Counted from the first letter of the stretch, positions 16,725 to 24,886 are shown. The stretch: 36,340 bases of DNA from an uncultured Bacteroidota bacterium (GCA_937900965.1 CALCGJ010000143.1:1-36340), one strand, 5' to 3'. Numbers and translations are program-made. The notes: generated from the letters alone by a model not told the origin.

Positions 16725-17574
16725 ATTTCCGTAAAATCCTGCGAACTGAATCCATATATCCCCCACCGAAAAGATTCACATGAACCAGGAGGGGGTAAAG
16801 ATTATACAGGTCAAGTCGTTCGCGCCACCCGGGAACAAGCTTTTGATGCGATTCGTAACCCTGGTAAAAACCGGATGAAAATCCACCAAAAAGCGTAGTC
16901 ATAGCCAGATCTACCTCCCGATGACCATAATAAACGGCGGGGTCGATCAAACAGGCCTCACCTGTTTCGGAAACCATGAAATTCCCCCCCCAAAGGTCTC
17001 CGTGAAGCAATGCCGGCATATCGACAGGCATAAGCTGATCCAGCCGGGAAAAAAGTCGTGAGAATAAATTATCCGTATCACGGGAGAGTTGGCCAGAATC
17101 CCTTGCCGGCCGAAGCTGTTTCTCAAGCCGCTCCTCTATAAAAAAGTCAGTCCAGTTGGTTTGTTCTCTATTCGATTGAGGCAAAGAACCCATATAGTTA
17201 TCATGATCCAACCCGAATGAAGAGGTAGAGTGATCATGCAACTTTGCCAGAGAGACACCAAAACGGAACATGAAATTTTTATCCGGCTGAGCAGAATCGA
17301 TGAATTCCAGTAAAAGGGCAGAATAATGTTTCGTGGAGATTACCTCCGCAACGGAGGGAATATATAATTCATTTGCCTTCCGGAGAAGGGAAAGACCCAG
17401 CGCCTCCTTTTCAAACATGCCCGGAAACCTGTCTGCAGAATTGACCTTCAGGCAATAAATGCCCCCGGAGGTGTCGATCCTGTACACCTGGTTTATATCA
17501 CCACCCGAAAGGGCCCTGCTTGCATGAATTTGAAAACGATGGCCGAGAAACTCAATGATTTCGTCAGGAAGCAT
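16717..17574 (-). CDS. Fructosamine/ketosamine-3-kinase family protein
   Basis: The 285-residue protein has the aminoglycoside-phosphotransferase-like kinase fold of the fructosamine kinase family: a nucleotide-binding lobe (ALSGGDINQVYRID; YCLKVN), the Brenner-type catalytic loop LLHGDLWGGNFMV, the metal-binding ACLIDPAVYYGHREVDLAMT, and a C-terminal YNLYPLLVHVNLFGGGY typical of the family. Members phosphorylate ketosamines on glycated proteins or small molecules, which destabilises the adduct. A role in deglycation repair is family knowledge. The substrate here is unproven. It converges on lutB with an 8-base overlap and has no operon partner. Confidence 0.9.
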   Translation of the reverse strand: MLPDEIIEFLGHRFQIHASRALSGGDINQVYRIDTSGGIYCLKVNSADRFPGMFEKEALGLSLLRKANELYIPSVAEVISTKHYSALLLEFIDSAQPDKNFMFRFGVSLAKLHDHSTSSFGLDHDNYMGSLPQSNREQTNWTDFFIEERLEKQLRPARDSGQLSRDTDNLFSRLFSRLDQLMPVDMPALLHGDLWGGNFMVSETGEACLIDPAVYYGHREVDLAMTTLFGGFSSGFYQGYESHQKLVPGWRERLDLYNLYPLLVHVNLFGGGYMDSVRRILRKFS

Positions 17575-17700
17575 TTAGATTAGTTACGACGTGTTTAACG
17601 AAAACAGGTTACAATATATGTAAAAATTATTAATTTTGTATATCTCTAATTACATACATGAATAATATTTAAACCAATCAGCACATAAAAACACAGTATT

Positions 17701-20700
17701 ATGAAACAATCAAACCATTTTGTTAAAATCTGTTTTATTGCAGCCTGGATGTTGATAATGACTCCTTTTGTGAGCATTGCCCAGGAAGAAATTGATCCTT
17801 ACGACAACCCCAACATGGACAGGATTCCACTGGAGCTTCTTCATAAATCACAACAAGCCACGGATGTTGTCCCATTATCATCGGTTGTCACCATTGATAA
17901 TTATGACAACTTTGCTCTGGGTGTTGATTTTGCCGAAGGCAACATTGCGGAAAATCCGGGTATGCCCTCCTGGTATTTTGCCGCGTACAATACGAACGGA
18001 ACCCACCATACTGAAGACGGGATTGTCTGGAATATCAACAACCCCAGCTTTGGAGTTTCTGTTCAGGGAGACCCCGTGCAGACCTATGACAGCCTGGGAA
18101 ACCTCTATTATGAAAACATGTATGGCAGCATACAGGGCTGTAAAGTGGTTGTTTCCACCGATAACGGAACCACCTGGTCACCCGCGGTAACAGCAATTGC
18201 CGGCGTGGATAAGAATTGGCTGGCTGCTGACCAAACATCCGGACCATATGCCAACTATGTGTACACAACCATGACCAGAAATGGCGGTGGTAATTTCGCC
18301 CGCAGCACGAACTATGGTCAAAACTGGACAACAACCTTCCAGCCAAGCACCCAGAGCTTACCGGGCATGATGGTTTGCGTAGGTGCTTACCAGAACGTTC
18401 AGGGTGGGGCTGTCTATGTTGTGACCAATGGTGGCAGTGCTTTTGCATCTAATTATACCTTCTACCGCTCACTTGACGGAGGAGCTACTTTCTCCAATAT
18501 GTCGAGTCAATTCTTTTCCGGTTATGTTGGAGCCAATGTAAACGGGCGCAACTCAGTTCAAAACATGAGAACCCGCCCCTACCCGTTCATCGCAGCCGAC
18601 AACAGCTATGGCTCCAACCGTGGACGGCTTCATCTTGTATATGCATCAAATGACCCTCCCGGAAACGGAAACAAGCCTGATATCTGGGCCCGGCATTCAG
18701 ATGATGGCGGAGTCACGTGGTCAGCGGCTGTTAGGGTTAACGACGACGTCAATACCACCCAGCACAACCAGTGGCATCCCGCCATCTGGTGCGACAAAGA
18801 AACAGGCCGCCTATACATAAACTGGATGGACACACGCGATACACCAACCTCGGACAGCGCCCTGATTTACGCGACTTATTCTACCGACGGGGGCGTTACC
18901 TTTGTTGAAAACCATGCGATCTCCAACAAGAAGATGAAAATAAACTGTAACACCTGTGGCGGTGGCGGCACTCCACGTTACCAGGGAGATTACGGTGGAA
19001 TGGTTTCAAACAGTAAGACCTCCATGTCCTCATGGGCCGACTTCCGCAATGGAAACTTCTTAAGCATGACCGCCTACTTCCCCGATTTTGCAATGGCCGT
19101 TGATAAAGCTGGTGATACACTTTATGCGCCATTTGATGAAGTTACATTTAACGTAAGCGTTCCTTCTGTGAAGGGATATAGCGACACAGTTCTTCTCTCT
19201 GCTAGCGTCTTCCCTGTTCCCACTGCAGGAACGATCACTTTTTCATTTCCAGACGGAAATGAAATAACTGCTTTCCCGGGGTCATTACCCGTGAAGGTAA
19301 TACTTACAGGTTCGGTACCACTTGGCAATTACACAGCTACTTTTGAGGGCAGGGGACCCAATGGAACACCAGCCCACAGGAGAACCGCCAACCTGAGCGT
19401 TCAGGAGGGAGGAGCATTTTTTGTAAATGCCACGGCTACTCCCGAAATCGTTTGCCAGGGCGTCTCTTCCCAGCTTGGAACTGTGGTAACCGGGGGTGTA
19501 TCACCGTTTACGTATGAGTGGAGCCCGACCGTAGGTCTGAGCGATCCCTATATTGCCAATCCGGTAGCCTCACCTACAGCAACTACAAAATATTATGTAA
19601 CGGTTACTGACAATGATCTGGTTGTTGAAATGGACAGTGTGGTTCTAACGGTTATGACAGCACCCCCATCTCCCGGTTCTATCACCGGCTCCTCAAATGT
19701 TTGCGAGGACTCTACAAGCGCATACCAGGTTGTTCCTATGATAGGTGCAACTTCATATTCCTGGACGGTACCCGCTAACGCTACAGTTCTTTCAGGTCAG
19801 AATACACCTGTTATTGAAGTTCAATGGGGAGAAACATCTGGAGTTGTTTCAGTAATTGTAGGCAATGAATGCGGAAACAGCCCGCCAAGCACAACAACAG
19901 TTGCCGTATCAACAATTCCGGTTGCTCCCGGAGCTATTCTTGGTCCCGATATGGGTTGTACCGGTGTAGAAACCACATTCCATATAGTCGAAATTCCCGG
20001 AGCGGATACCTACGAATGGACAGTACCCCTGGATGCCCAGATTACCACAGGCCAGGGAACCGAAGAGGTTACTGTAGTTTGGGGAACCACTGCTGGCGAG
20101 ATAGCTGTTGTTGCACAGAACAGTTGCGGCATCAGCCCAGCCAACCAACGGACATTAACAGTAGGCGTCATCCCGGATCCAGCCGGAAATATTACAGGGA
20201 ACGATACCGTTTGTACGAATCATACAGGTTATGTGTATAGCGTTCTTGAAATCGGCGGAGCGTCAACCTACGTCTGGACCCTCCCCGAAGGAGCAACAAT
20301 TGCTTCCGGACAGGGAACAACACAGGTGGAGATCGATTTCAGCCAGACTGCCACCTCCGGGGATGTCTCTGTTTATGGAAAGAGTGATTGTGGCAACGGA
20401 ACTGCTATGTCAAAACAGGTAGTTGTTTCTGAATGTGCCGGAATAGGAGAAAATAACCTGCTTGTAGATGTAACCCTTTATCCAAATCCGGCTGAAAAGA
20501 CACTGAATCTCCGGATACAGGGTAGAGAAAAAGATCTTATGCTGGTAATCAGCGACGTGACTGGAAATATCAAATTGGCTGAAAAGCTGACAAATATTCC
20601 TTCAGAATATACTAAAATCGTAGATGTTTCTGGTTTTGCAGAGGGCCTCTACTTTATCAGGATGTCAAATGACGACCGCTATTTCATAGAGAAATTTGTT

Positions 20701-20712
20701 GTTAAGCGATAA
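17701..20712 (+). CDS. Secreted Asp-box (BNR/sialidase-like) protein with T9SS sorting domain
   Basis: A signal peptide ends near SIAQ (residue 28). Residues about 50-470 form a predicted beta-propeller with five Asp boxes: STDNGTTW 152, STNYGQNW 202, SLDGGATF 257, SDDGGVTW 333 and STDGGVTF 394. A PKD/Ig-like region follows (about 480-650). Then come three tandem PKD-like repeats of exactly 85 residues (anchor glycines 659, 744, 829), each with a conserved Cys pair and an EWTVP-like core. The last 85 residues (VTLYPNPAEKTLNLRI ... GLYFIRMSN ... EKFVVKR) are a type A Por sorting domain, so the protein should leave by the type IX system and be anchored or released. Sialidases share Asp boxes, but I do not see a convincing arginine triad, so glycosidase activity is not claimed. 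Confidence 0.85.
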   Translation: MKQSNHFVKICFIAAWMLIMTPFVSIAQEEIDPYDNPNMDRIPLELLHKSQQATDVVPLSSVVTIDNYDNFALGVDFAEGNIAENPGMPSWYFAAYNTNGTHHTEDGIVWNINNPSFGVSVQGDPVQTYDSLGNLYYENMYGSIQGCKVVVSTDNGTTWSPAVTAIAGVDKNWLAADQTSGPYANYVYTTMTRNGGGNFARSTNYGQNWTTTFQPSTQSLPGMMVCVGAYQNVQGGAVYVVTNGGSAFASNYTFYRSLDGGATFSNMSSQFFSGYVGANVNGRNSVQNMRTRPYPFIAADNSYGSNRGRLHLVYASNDPPGNGNKPDIWARHSDDGGVTWSAAVRVNDDVNTTQHNQWHPAIWCDKETGRLYINWMDTRDTPTSDSALIYATYSTDGGVTFVENHAISNKKMKINCNTCGGGGTPRYQGDYGGMVSNSKTSMSSWADFRNGNFLSMTAYFPDFAMAVDKAGDTLYAPFDEVTFNVSVPSVKGYSDTVLLSASVFPVPTAGTITFSFPDGNEITAFPGSLPVKVILTGSVPLGNYTATFEGRGPNGTPAHRRTANLSVQEGGAFFVNATATPEIVCQGVSSQLGTVVTGGVSPFTYEWSPTVGLSDPYIANPVASPTATTKYYVTVTDNDLVVEMDSVVLTVMTAPPSPGSITGSSNVCEDSTSAYQVVPMIGATSYSWTVPANATVLSGQNTPVIEVQWGETSGVVSVIVGNECGNSPPSTTTVAVSTIPVAPGAILGPDMGCTGVETTFHIVEIPGADTYEWTVPLDAQITTGQGTEEVTVVWGTTAGEIAVVAQNSCGISPANQRTLTVGVIPDPAGNITGNDTVCTNHTGYVYSVLEIGGASTYVWTLPEGATIASGQGTTQVEIDFSQTATSGDVSVYGKSDCGNGTAMSKQVVVSECAGIGENNLLVDVTLYPNPAEKTLNLRIQGREKDLMLVISDVTGNIKLAEKLTNIPSEYTKIVDVSGFAEGLYFIRMSNDDRYFIEKFVVKR

Positions 20713-20746
20713 AAAATAGAACAGAAATTTTCTTGCATATGATAAG

Positions 20747-20786
20747 TTCCCCTGGTTGATGAATTAGCCAGGGGAATTTATTTTTT
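20747..20786 (+). terminator. Intrinsic terminator after the T9SS protein gene
   Basis: A 9-bp stem TTCCCCTGG (20747-20755) pairs with CCAGGGGAA (20768-20776) around a 12-base loop and runs into a T-rich tract. The tract overlaps the last codons of the converging thpR gene. Confidence 0.85.
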
Positions 20787-21338
20787 CAGCGGGAAGGATT
20801 TGACAACCTGATATTCGGGGCCTTCCCGCATAAGGATACTTTCAAAAAGAATGATTTTGCCGGCTGTCATTGGCTGAGATGATATTTTTCGATAGGAATC
20901 AAGTACTTTCTGAAAATGATGCCGGTCCTGAAGAGAACGGATTCGCCCAAGGGTTAGGTGAGGAACGGCATTTTGCCTGTCGGAAGGAAACCCGATTACC
21001 TCTAACTCTTTTTGCAAGGCCTTCATCATCCCGGAAAGCTCTTCATTAGGATGAATTGCTACCCAGAGAATCCTGGGACTGTAAGAGCTTCCAAAAATCC
21101 CCAAACCTTCGAACCTGAACGAAAACTCACCGACAGAACCCGCCAGGGAATTCAACACATCACTGATAACAGGAATCCGGCTTTCCTCGGTTTGACCGAA
21201 AAACTTAATTGTAATGTGAATATTTTCCTCCTCTACCCATTTGATCTTATGGTGCATAAGAGCTTGCCGAAGGGCCCGGAAACGATTGATGAATTCCTGG
21301 TCCGGCTGGGTTTTAATAGCAGCAAATAGGCGTTTCAC
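20778..21338 (-). CDS. thpR: RNA 2',3'-cyclic phosphodiesterase (LigT/ThpR)
   Basis: The 186-residue protein is a 2H phosphoesterase with the two hallmark motifs H41-I-T43 (ENIHITIKFFG) and H127-L-T129 (AVPHLTLGRI) at the usual spacing. The opening MKRLFAAIK and the GIFGSSYSPRILWVAI segment are typical of ThpR. It hydrolyses 2',3'-cyclic phosphates on RNA, and older names refer to 2'-5' ligation. The start codon is GTG, only about 11 bases downstream of the predicted transcription start. It is divergent from tRNA-Ala, with the two -7 elements only 8 bases apart. Confidence 0.92.
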   Translation of the reverse strand: MKRLFAAIKTQPDQEFINRFRALRQALMHHKIKWVEEENIHITIKFFGQTEESRIPVISDVLNSLAGSVGEFSFRFEGLGIFGSSYSPRILWVAIHPNEELSGMMKALQKELEVIGFPSDRQNAVPHLTLGRIRSLQDRHHFQKVLDSYRKISSQPMTAGKIILFESILMREGPEYQVVKSFPLKK

Positions 21339-21352
21339 AAGAAATATTTACA

Positions 21353-21360
21353 CAAATGTA
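21353..21360 (-). promoter_or_regulatory. -7 element for thpR
   Basis: On the minus strand this reads TACATTTG, an exact TAnnTTTG match. Transcription would begin near 21349, giving a leader of about 11 bases before the GTG start. No clear -33 TTTG is seen. Confidence 0.5.
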
Positions 21361-21368
21361 AAATTTTA

Positions 21369-21376
21369 TAACTTTG
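21369..21376 (+). promoter_or_regulatory. -7 element for tRNA-Ala
   Basis: TAACTTTG matches TAnnTTTG and ends 10 bases before the mature tRNA 5' end, which is the expected place. It lies back to back with the thpR -7 element. Confidence 0.6.
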
Positions 21377-21386
21377 CATCCCTTTT

Positions 21387-21460
21387 GGGGCATTAGCTCA
21401 GTTGGCTAGAGCGTTAGACTGGCAGTCTAGAGGTCAAGGGTTCGACTCCCTTATGCTCCA
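21387..21460 (+). tRNA. tRNA-Ala (anticodon GGC)
   Basis: The 74-base gene folds into a full cloverleaf. The acceptor GGGGCAT / ATGCTCC contains the G3-U70 wobble pair that identifies alanine tRNAs. The anticodon loop CTGGCAG has GGC at positions 34-36. The T arm is AAGGG-TTCGACT-CCCTT, and the discriminator base is A. The 3' CCA is not encoded. A palindromic element begins about 6 bases downstream. Confidence 0.97.
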
Positions 21461-21465
21461 CGGAT

Positions 21466-21528
21466 TTAATGATGACCCCTCCCTTAATCCCTCCCTTTCA
21501 AGGGGAGGGGCTGGGGTGGGGTCATTTA
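21466..21528. repeat. Palindromic element after tRNA-Ala (related to the one in the PHP gene)
   Basis: The outer arms ATGACCCC (21472-21479) and GGGGTCAT (21518-21525) enclose an inner hairpin of CCCTCCCTTT against AAGGGGAGGG. The left part, from TTAATGA through CCCCTCC to AAGGGGAGG, aligns with the element at 3815-3882. The right arm supplies the TGA stop of the CYTH gene on the minus strand. It may also terminate the tRNA transcript. Confidence 0.8.
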
Positions 21529-22013
21529 TATTTCCAGGTTGTGAAGGGGTATTCCGATAAATAGGCGTTATAGTATCTGGGATCGTGTGACACCTCCTCT
21601 ACAATCCAATCAGGGAAATCAATCGCTTCATCCGGATGATCCAACTCTATCTCTGCCAGGAAAAGTCCTTCGTTGGATCCTGCAAAAATATCCACATCCC
21701 AGATTTTTCCCTTGTGGAGGTATTTGTAACGGGTTTTTTCAATGGGCTTGTACAGGGTTAATGCCAACAGATCTTTCGCCTCTTCTACCGGAATCTCATA
21801 CTCAAATTCGGGCCGCCCCAGGTTTTGCATCTTCCCCTTAATGGTCATATACCCCTTTTCTCCGGCACCGATTTTCACAATCCGAACCCTGATCACCTTA
21901 TGATCATCCTTGCAGAGGTAACCCTGAGTTAAACTCCTGGCTTCAGGCTTTTCTGCCAGCTCCCACTTTACCGGATCAATCAGGTATTTTCGTTCAATTT
22001 CTAAATGTTTCAA
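21522..22013 (-). CDS. CYTH-domain protein (triphosphate-processing family)
   Basis: The 163-residue protein starts with the CYTH signature EIERKYLI (E-x-E-x-K, residues 5-9) and has alternating charged strands: VIRVRIVK, GYMTIKGK, RPEFEYEIP, KTRYKYLHKGKIWDVDIF and LFLAEIELD. These line the triphosphate-binding tunnel. It resembles the short bacterial CYTH proteins that hydrolyse inorganic triphosphate. The exact substrate cannot be read from sequence. The start appears to be TTG at 22013, because no ATG lies before the conserved motif. The last codons are AAA TGA, with the TGA falling inside the palindromic element downstream. Confidence 0.87.
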   Translation of the reverse strand: MKHLEIERKYLIDPVKWELAEKPEARSLTQGYLCKDDHKVIRVRIVKIGAGEKGYMTIKGKMQNLGRPEFEYEIPVEEAKDLLALTLYKPIEKTRYKYLHKGKIWDVDIFAGSNEGLFLAEIELDHPDEAIDFPDWIVEEVSHDPRYYNAYLSEYPFTTWKYK

Positions 22014-22056
22014 ATTCAGCGATATAAATAATTATTTAAAATATTTTCAAAAATAA

Positions 22057-22095
22057 TTGGAATTTATTTCGTATTCATCGTACATTTGCGATGAA
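22057..22095 (+). promoter_or_regulatory. ars promoter with overlapping ArsR-type operator
   Basis: A TTG at 22057-22059 and TACATTTG at 22081-22088, 21 bases apart, form a good Bacteroidota promoter. The 8-base -7 element is exactly the spacer of a perfect inverted repeat, TTCATCG (22074-22080) and CGATGAA (22089-22095). A repressor bound there would block transcription. Binding by ArsR, encoded 40 bases downstream, is inference from family behaviour. Confidence 0.75.
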
Positions 22096-22133
22096 CAATA
22101 AAGAACAAATACCCGGATAAAGATACACAAGTT

Positions 22134-22454
22134 ATGGCGCATAAAGCAACAATCGGTTTTTCAGAGAGCGAAAATCAACTTGCCCGCTTTGCGAAAGCAT
22201 TGGGGCATCCCGCCAGGATTGCGATATTGAAACAACTGGCTAACATGAATTGCTGTTTTTGCGGCGACATTGTGGAAGAGCTTCCACTGGCCCAGGCAAC
22301 GGTTTCGCAACATTTGAAGGAGCTGAAAGAGAGCGGCCTTATTCACGGAAATATTGAACCCCCAAAGGTTAGGTATTGTATTGATCAGGTGAATTGGGAG
22401 AAAGCCAAAAAACTGATTCTGGAATTATTTACCATTAATCTGAGTACCTTATGA
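22134..22454 (+). CDS. arsR: ArsR-family arsenic-responsive repressor
   Basis: The 106-residue winged-helix protein has the ArsR DNA-recognition helix PLAQATVSQHLKELKESGLI and begins with the typical AKALGHPARIAILKQLAN. A cysteine cluster C40-C41-x-C43 sits just before the recognition helix, with C82 in the wing region. These are likely arsenite ligands, though the arrangement is not the textbook R773 one. It should repress the operon until As(III) binds. The stop overlaps the arsC start by 4 bases. The upstream inverted repeat over the -7 element is the likely operator. Confidence 0.93.
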   Translation: MAHKATIGFSESENQLARFAKALGHPARIAILKQLANMNCCFCGDIVEELPLAQATVSQHLKELKESGLIHGNIEPPKVRYCIDQVNWEKAKKLILELFTINLSTL

Positions 22455-22849
22455 AAGTACTGATATTATGTACAGGCAACTCATGCCGCAGTCAGATGGC
22501 TGAGGGCATCCTTCGGAATCTTCATCCATCATGGGAGATTGCTTCGGCTGGCACACACCCCGAAAAGAAGGTAAACCCGATAGCTATAAAGGTGATGCAG
22601 GAGATCAACCTGGATATATCCTCACATTACCCGAAAAACACGGATCGATTTATAAAAGAGGCTTTTGATATCGTGGTCACGGTTTGCGACAATGCCCATG
22701 AAAACTGCCCCATCTTTACCGGAGATGTAAAACAACGTCTCCATATAGGATTTGAAGACCCGGCTGCGGCTCGCGGAACAAAGGAAGAGGTATTGTCTAC
22801 TTACCGAAGGATCCGGGATGAGATCAAAACCTCATTCTCAAAGCTATAA
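22451..22849 (+). CDS. arsC: Arsenate reductase, low-molecular-weight phosphatase type
   Basis: The 132-residue enzyme has the P-loop LCTGNSCRSQMAE with nucleophile C7 and R13. C79 and C86 (TVCDNAHENC) have the 7-residue spacing of the redox relay in thioredoxin-coupled ArsC. The GFEDPAAARGT segment supplies the general acid Asp. It reduces arsenate to arsenite for methylation or export by the next genes. It is translationally coupled to arsR. A palindrome begins 9 bases after its stop. Confidence 0.94.
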   Translation: MKVLILCTGNSCRSQMAEGILRNLHPSWEIASAGTHPEKKVNPIAIKVMQEINLDISSHYPKNTDRFIKEAFDIVVTVCDNAHENCPIFTGDVKQRLHIGFEDPAAARGTKEEVLSTYRRIRDEIKTSFSKL

Positions 22850-22857
22850 CACAACCC

Positions 22858-22885
22858 GTAAAGAAGAGGCATGCCTCGTCTCTAC
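22858..22885. repeat. 28-nt palindrome between arsC and arsM
   Basis: The ends are GTAAAGAA and GTCTCTAC around the core GAGGCATGCCTC. Twelve of fourteen positions pair. It has the same length and outer sequence as the palindrome at 23709-23736, with a different core. Confidence 0.8.
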
Positions 22886-22902
22886 AGAAAAAAAACAACA
22901 CC

Positions 22903-23712
22903 ATGAACATAAAACAAAAAGAGATCAAAGAGATCGTCAAAGAGAAGTACAGCCAAATCGCCAACCAATCGAAACAGCAGAACGAAACATCATGCTGTGG
23001 ATCGGGTGGATGCTGTGAAACAGACTACACTGTTTTCAGCGAAAACTACGATCACCTGGAGGGATATCATGCCGATGCTGACCTTGGCCTGGGCTGTGGA
23101 ATCCCCACCAAGTATACCCACATAAAGTCTGGTGATACTGTGCTGGACCTTGGCTCAGGAGCCGGAAATGATTGTTTCGTTGTAAGGGCCCTTGTGGGTG
23201 ATACCGGGAAGGTGATCGGCATTGATTTCAGTGATACGATGCTGGATCAGGCCCGGAGAAATGCCGAAAAATTGGGTTATGATAATGTGGATTTTATTGA
23301 AGGCGATATTGAAGATATACCTGTGCCGCCAGACAGCGTTGATGTTGTTGTGAGCAATTGTGTGCTGAATCTTGTTCCCGACAAGATTAAAGCCTTTTCC
23401 GGAATCTATAAAGTATTGAAACCGGGGGGCTCGTTCAGCATTTCTGATGTGGTGCTGCAGGGTGAACTTCCACAGGAGCTGATGGAGAGTGCTGAGATGT
23501 ATGCCGGGTGTGTTGCCGGTGCTATCGAAAAAGAAATCTACCTGGATATTATAGATCAGACAGGATTTCGTAATATTGAAGTACCAATTATGAAAGAGAT
23601 AGATTTACCGGATGAGGTGCTGAAAAATTTCTTCAAAGATGATGATATCCGAAAATTCAGGGAGAGCGACGTGGGAATTTATAGTATAACGGTCACGGCA
23701 AATAAACCGTAG
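22903..23712 (+). CDS. arsM: Arsenite S-adenosylmethionine methyltransferase
   Basis: ArsM methylates trivalent arsenic using SAM. The 269-residue protein has motif I LDLGSGAGND (81-90), IGIDFSDTML and VLKPGGSFSISDV. The three arsenic-binding cysteines of the family are present as C65 (LGLGCGIPT), C153 (SNCVLNL) and C203 (AGCVAGA). An extra cysteine patch, SCCGSGGCC (30-38), precedes the fold and may help capture As(III). It lies between arsC and the exporter. The stop codon TAG is formed by the palindrome that follows (GTAGAGA). Confidence 0.95.
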   Translation: MNIKQKEIKEIVKEKYSQIANQSKQQNETSCCGSGGCCETDYTVFSENYDHLEGYHADADLGLGCGIPTKYTHIKSGDTVLDLGSGAGNDCFVVRALVGDTGKVIGIDFSDTMLDQARRNAEKLGYDNVDFIEGDIEDIPVPPDSVDVVVSNCVLNLVPDKIKAFSGIYKVLKPGGSFSISDVVLQGELPQELMESAEMYAGCVAGAIEKEIYLDIIDQTGFRNIEVPIMKEIDLPDEVLKNFFKDDDIRKFRESDVGIYSITVTANKP

Positions 23713-23736
23713 AGACGCGATTAATCGCTTCTCTAC
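23709..23736. repeat. 28-nt palindrome at the arsM stop codon
   Basis: The left end is GTAGAGAC, the core is GCGATTAATCGC, and the right end is TTCTCTAC. Thirteen of fourteen positions pair. The second to fourth bases are the arsM TAG stop. The right-hand core sequence GATTAATCGCG recurs at 23738-23748. Confidence 0.85.
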
Positions 23737-23783
23737 TGATTAATCGCGACAATACGATCGCGGTCTTACAATCAAAGCCTTAC

Positions 23784-23801
23784 GATCGTGCCTGCACGAT
23801 C
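23784..23801. repeat. Short inverted repeat upstream of acr3
   Basis: GATCGTGC and GCACGATC form an 8-bp stem around CT. Together with partial copies of CGATCG and CGATTAATCG at 23738-23790, it makes the whole arsM-acr3 gap a nest of short palindromes. Confidence 0.75.
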
Positions 23802-23824
23802 ACGGCAGTATATAGTTATTCAGT

Positions 23825-24886
23825 ATGGTTTTGGAGAAAAAACGGCTGAAATTTCTGGACAGGTACCTCACCCTGTGGATTTTTCTGGCCATGGGGATCG
23901 GGGTTTTCTGGGGATATTTATCGCCCGGGATCGTCGATTTCTGGACTCAGTTTCAGGTGGGCACCACCAATATCCCGATTGCATTCGGCCTGATCCTGAT
24001 GATGTATCCACCCCTGGCCAAGGTCAGGTACGAGGAGATGGGGGATGTGTTCAAGGATTACAAAATACTCAGCCTCTCGTTGGTCCAGAACTGGATTATT
24101 GGACCAATCCTGATGTTTTTGCTTGCCATTATTTTTCTTCGGGACTATCCCGAATATATGGCCGGCCTGATCCTGATTGGTCTTGCCCGCTGCATCGCCA
24201 TGGTGATTGTGTGGAACGACCTGGCAAAGGGAGATCGTGAATATTGCGCTGGCCTGGTGGCCTTTAACTCCATCTTCCAGGTTCTTTTTTTCTCTCTTTA
24301 TGCCTGGTTTTTCATTACCCTACTCCCCTCCTGGTTCGGGCTGAAGTCAATTGAAGTAAACATAACTATCCTCCAAATTGCCAAGAGCGTTTTCATTTAC
24401 CTTGGCATTCCTTTTCTGGCTGGCATCATTTCCCGTTTCAGCCTCATCCGGTGGAAGGGAAAAACATGGTATGAACAGAAATTTATCCCGAAAATATCCC
24501 CAATCACGCTCATCGCGTTGCTCTTCACCATCCTGGTCATGTTCTCCCTCAAGGGCGAGTACATCATCAAGATCCCCCTGGATGTTGTTCGGATTGCGAT
24601 CCCCCTGGCCATCTACTTCGCGGTGATGTTTGTTCTCTCCTTCTTCATGGGATGGAAATTGAAGGCAGGCTATGAAAAAACCGCTACCCTTTCATTTACG
24701 GCTGCCAGCAACAATTTTGAACTGGCGATTGCCGTGGCCATTGCAGTTTTTGGACTCAACTCAGGAGAGGCCTTTGCAGCTGTGATCGGACCCCTGGTTG
24801 AGGTACCAGTATTGATCAGCCTTGTCAGCCTCGCTTTTTGGTTTAAAAAGAGATACTTTAAAGAAAACATAGCCTATGAAAGTTAA
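23825..24886 (+). CDS. acr3: Arsenite efflux transporter, ACR3 family
   Basis: The 353-residue membrane protein has about ten predicted transmembrane segments. ACR3 hallmarks are [18 protein letters not shown], the transport cysteine in [36 protein letters not shown], and the late [20 protein letters not shown], with [14 protein letters not shown] near the end. It exports As(OH)3 from the cytoplasm. The name arsB is often used for it, but it is the ACR3 type, not the unrelated ArsB. It follows arsM after a 112-base palindromic gap. Its last 11 bases overlap the epimerase gene, so the two are probably translated together. Confidence 0.95.
   Translation: MVLEKKRLKFLDRYLTLWIFLAMGIGVFWGYLSPGIVDFWTQFQVGTTNIPIAFGLILMMYPPLAKVRYEEMGDVFKDYKILSLSLVQNWIIGPILMFLLAIIFLRDYPEYMAGLILIGLARCIAMVIVWNDLAKGDREYCAGLVAFNSIFQVLFFSLYAWFFITLLPSWFGLKSIEVNITILQIAKSVFIYLGIPFLAGIISRFSLIRWKGKTWYEQKFIPKISPITLIALLFTILVMFSLKGEYIIKIPLDVVRIAIPLAIYFAVMFVLSFFMGWKLKAGYEKTATLSFTAASNNFELAIAVAIAVFGLNSGEAFAAVIGPLVEVPVLISLVSLAFWFKKRYFKENIAYES

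Noticed and set aside
17701-20712. Annotation as a true sialidase
   Set aside because: Five Asp boxes are present, but they occur in many beta-propellers. I could not identify the arginine triad and Tyr/Glu catalytic pair with confidence.
21387-21528. tRNA-Ala as an integration site of a mobile island
   Set aside because: No integrase and no repeat of the tRNA 3' end is found downstream in the window. The following element is a palindrome, not an att site.
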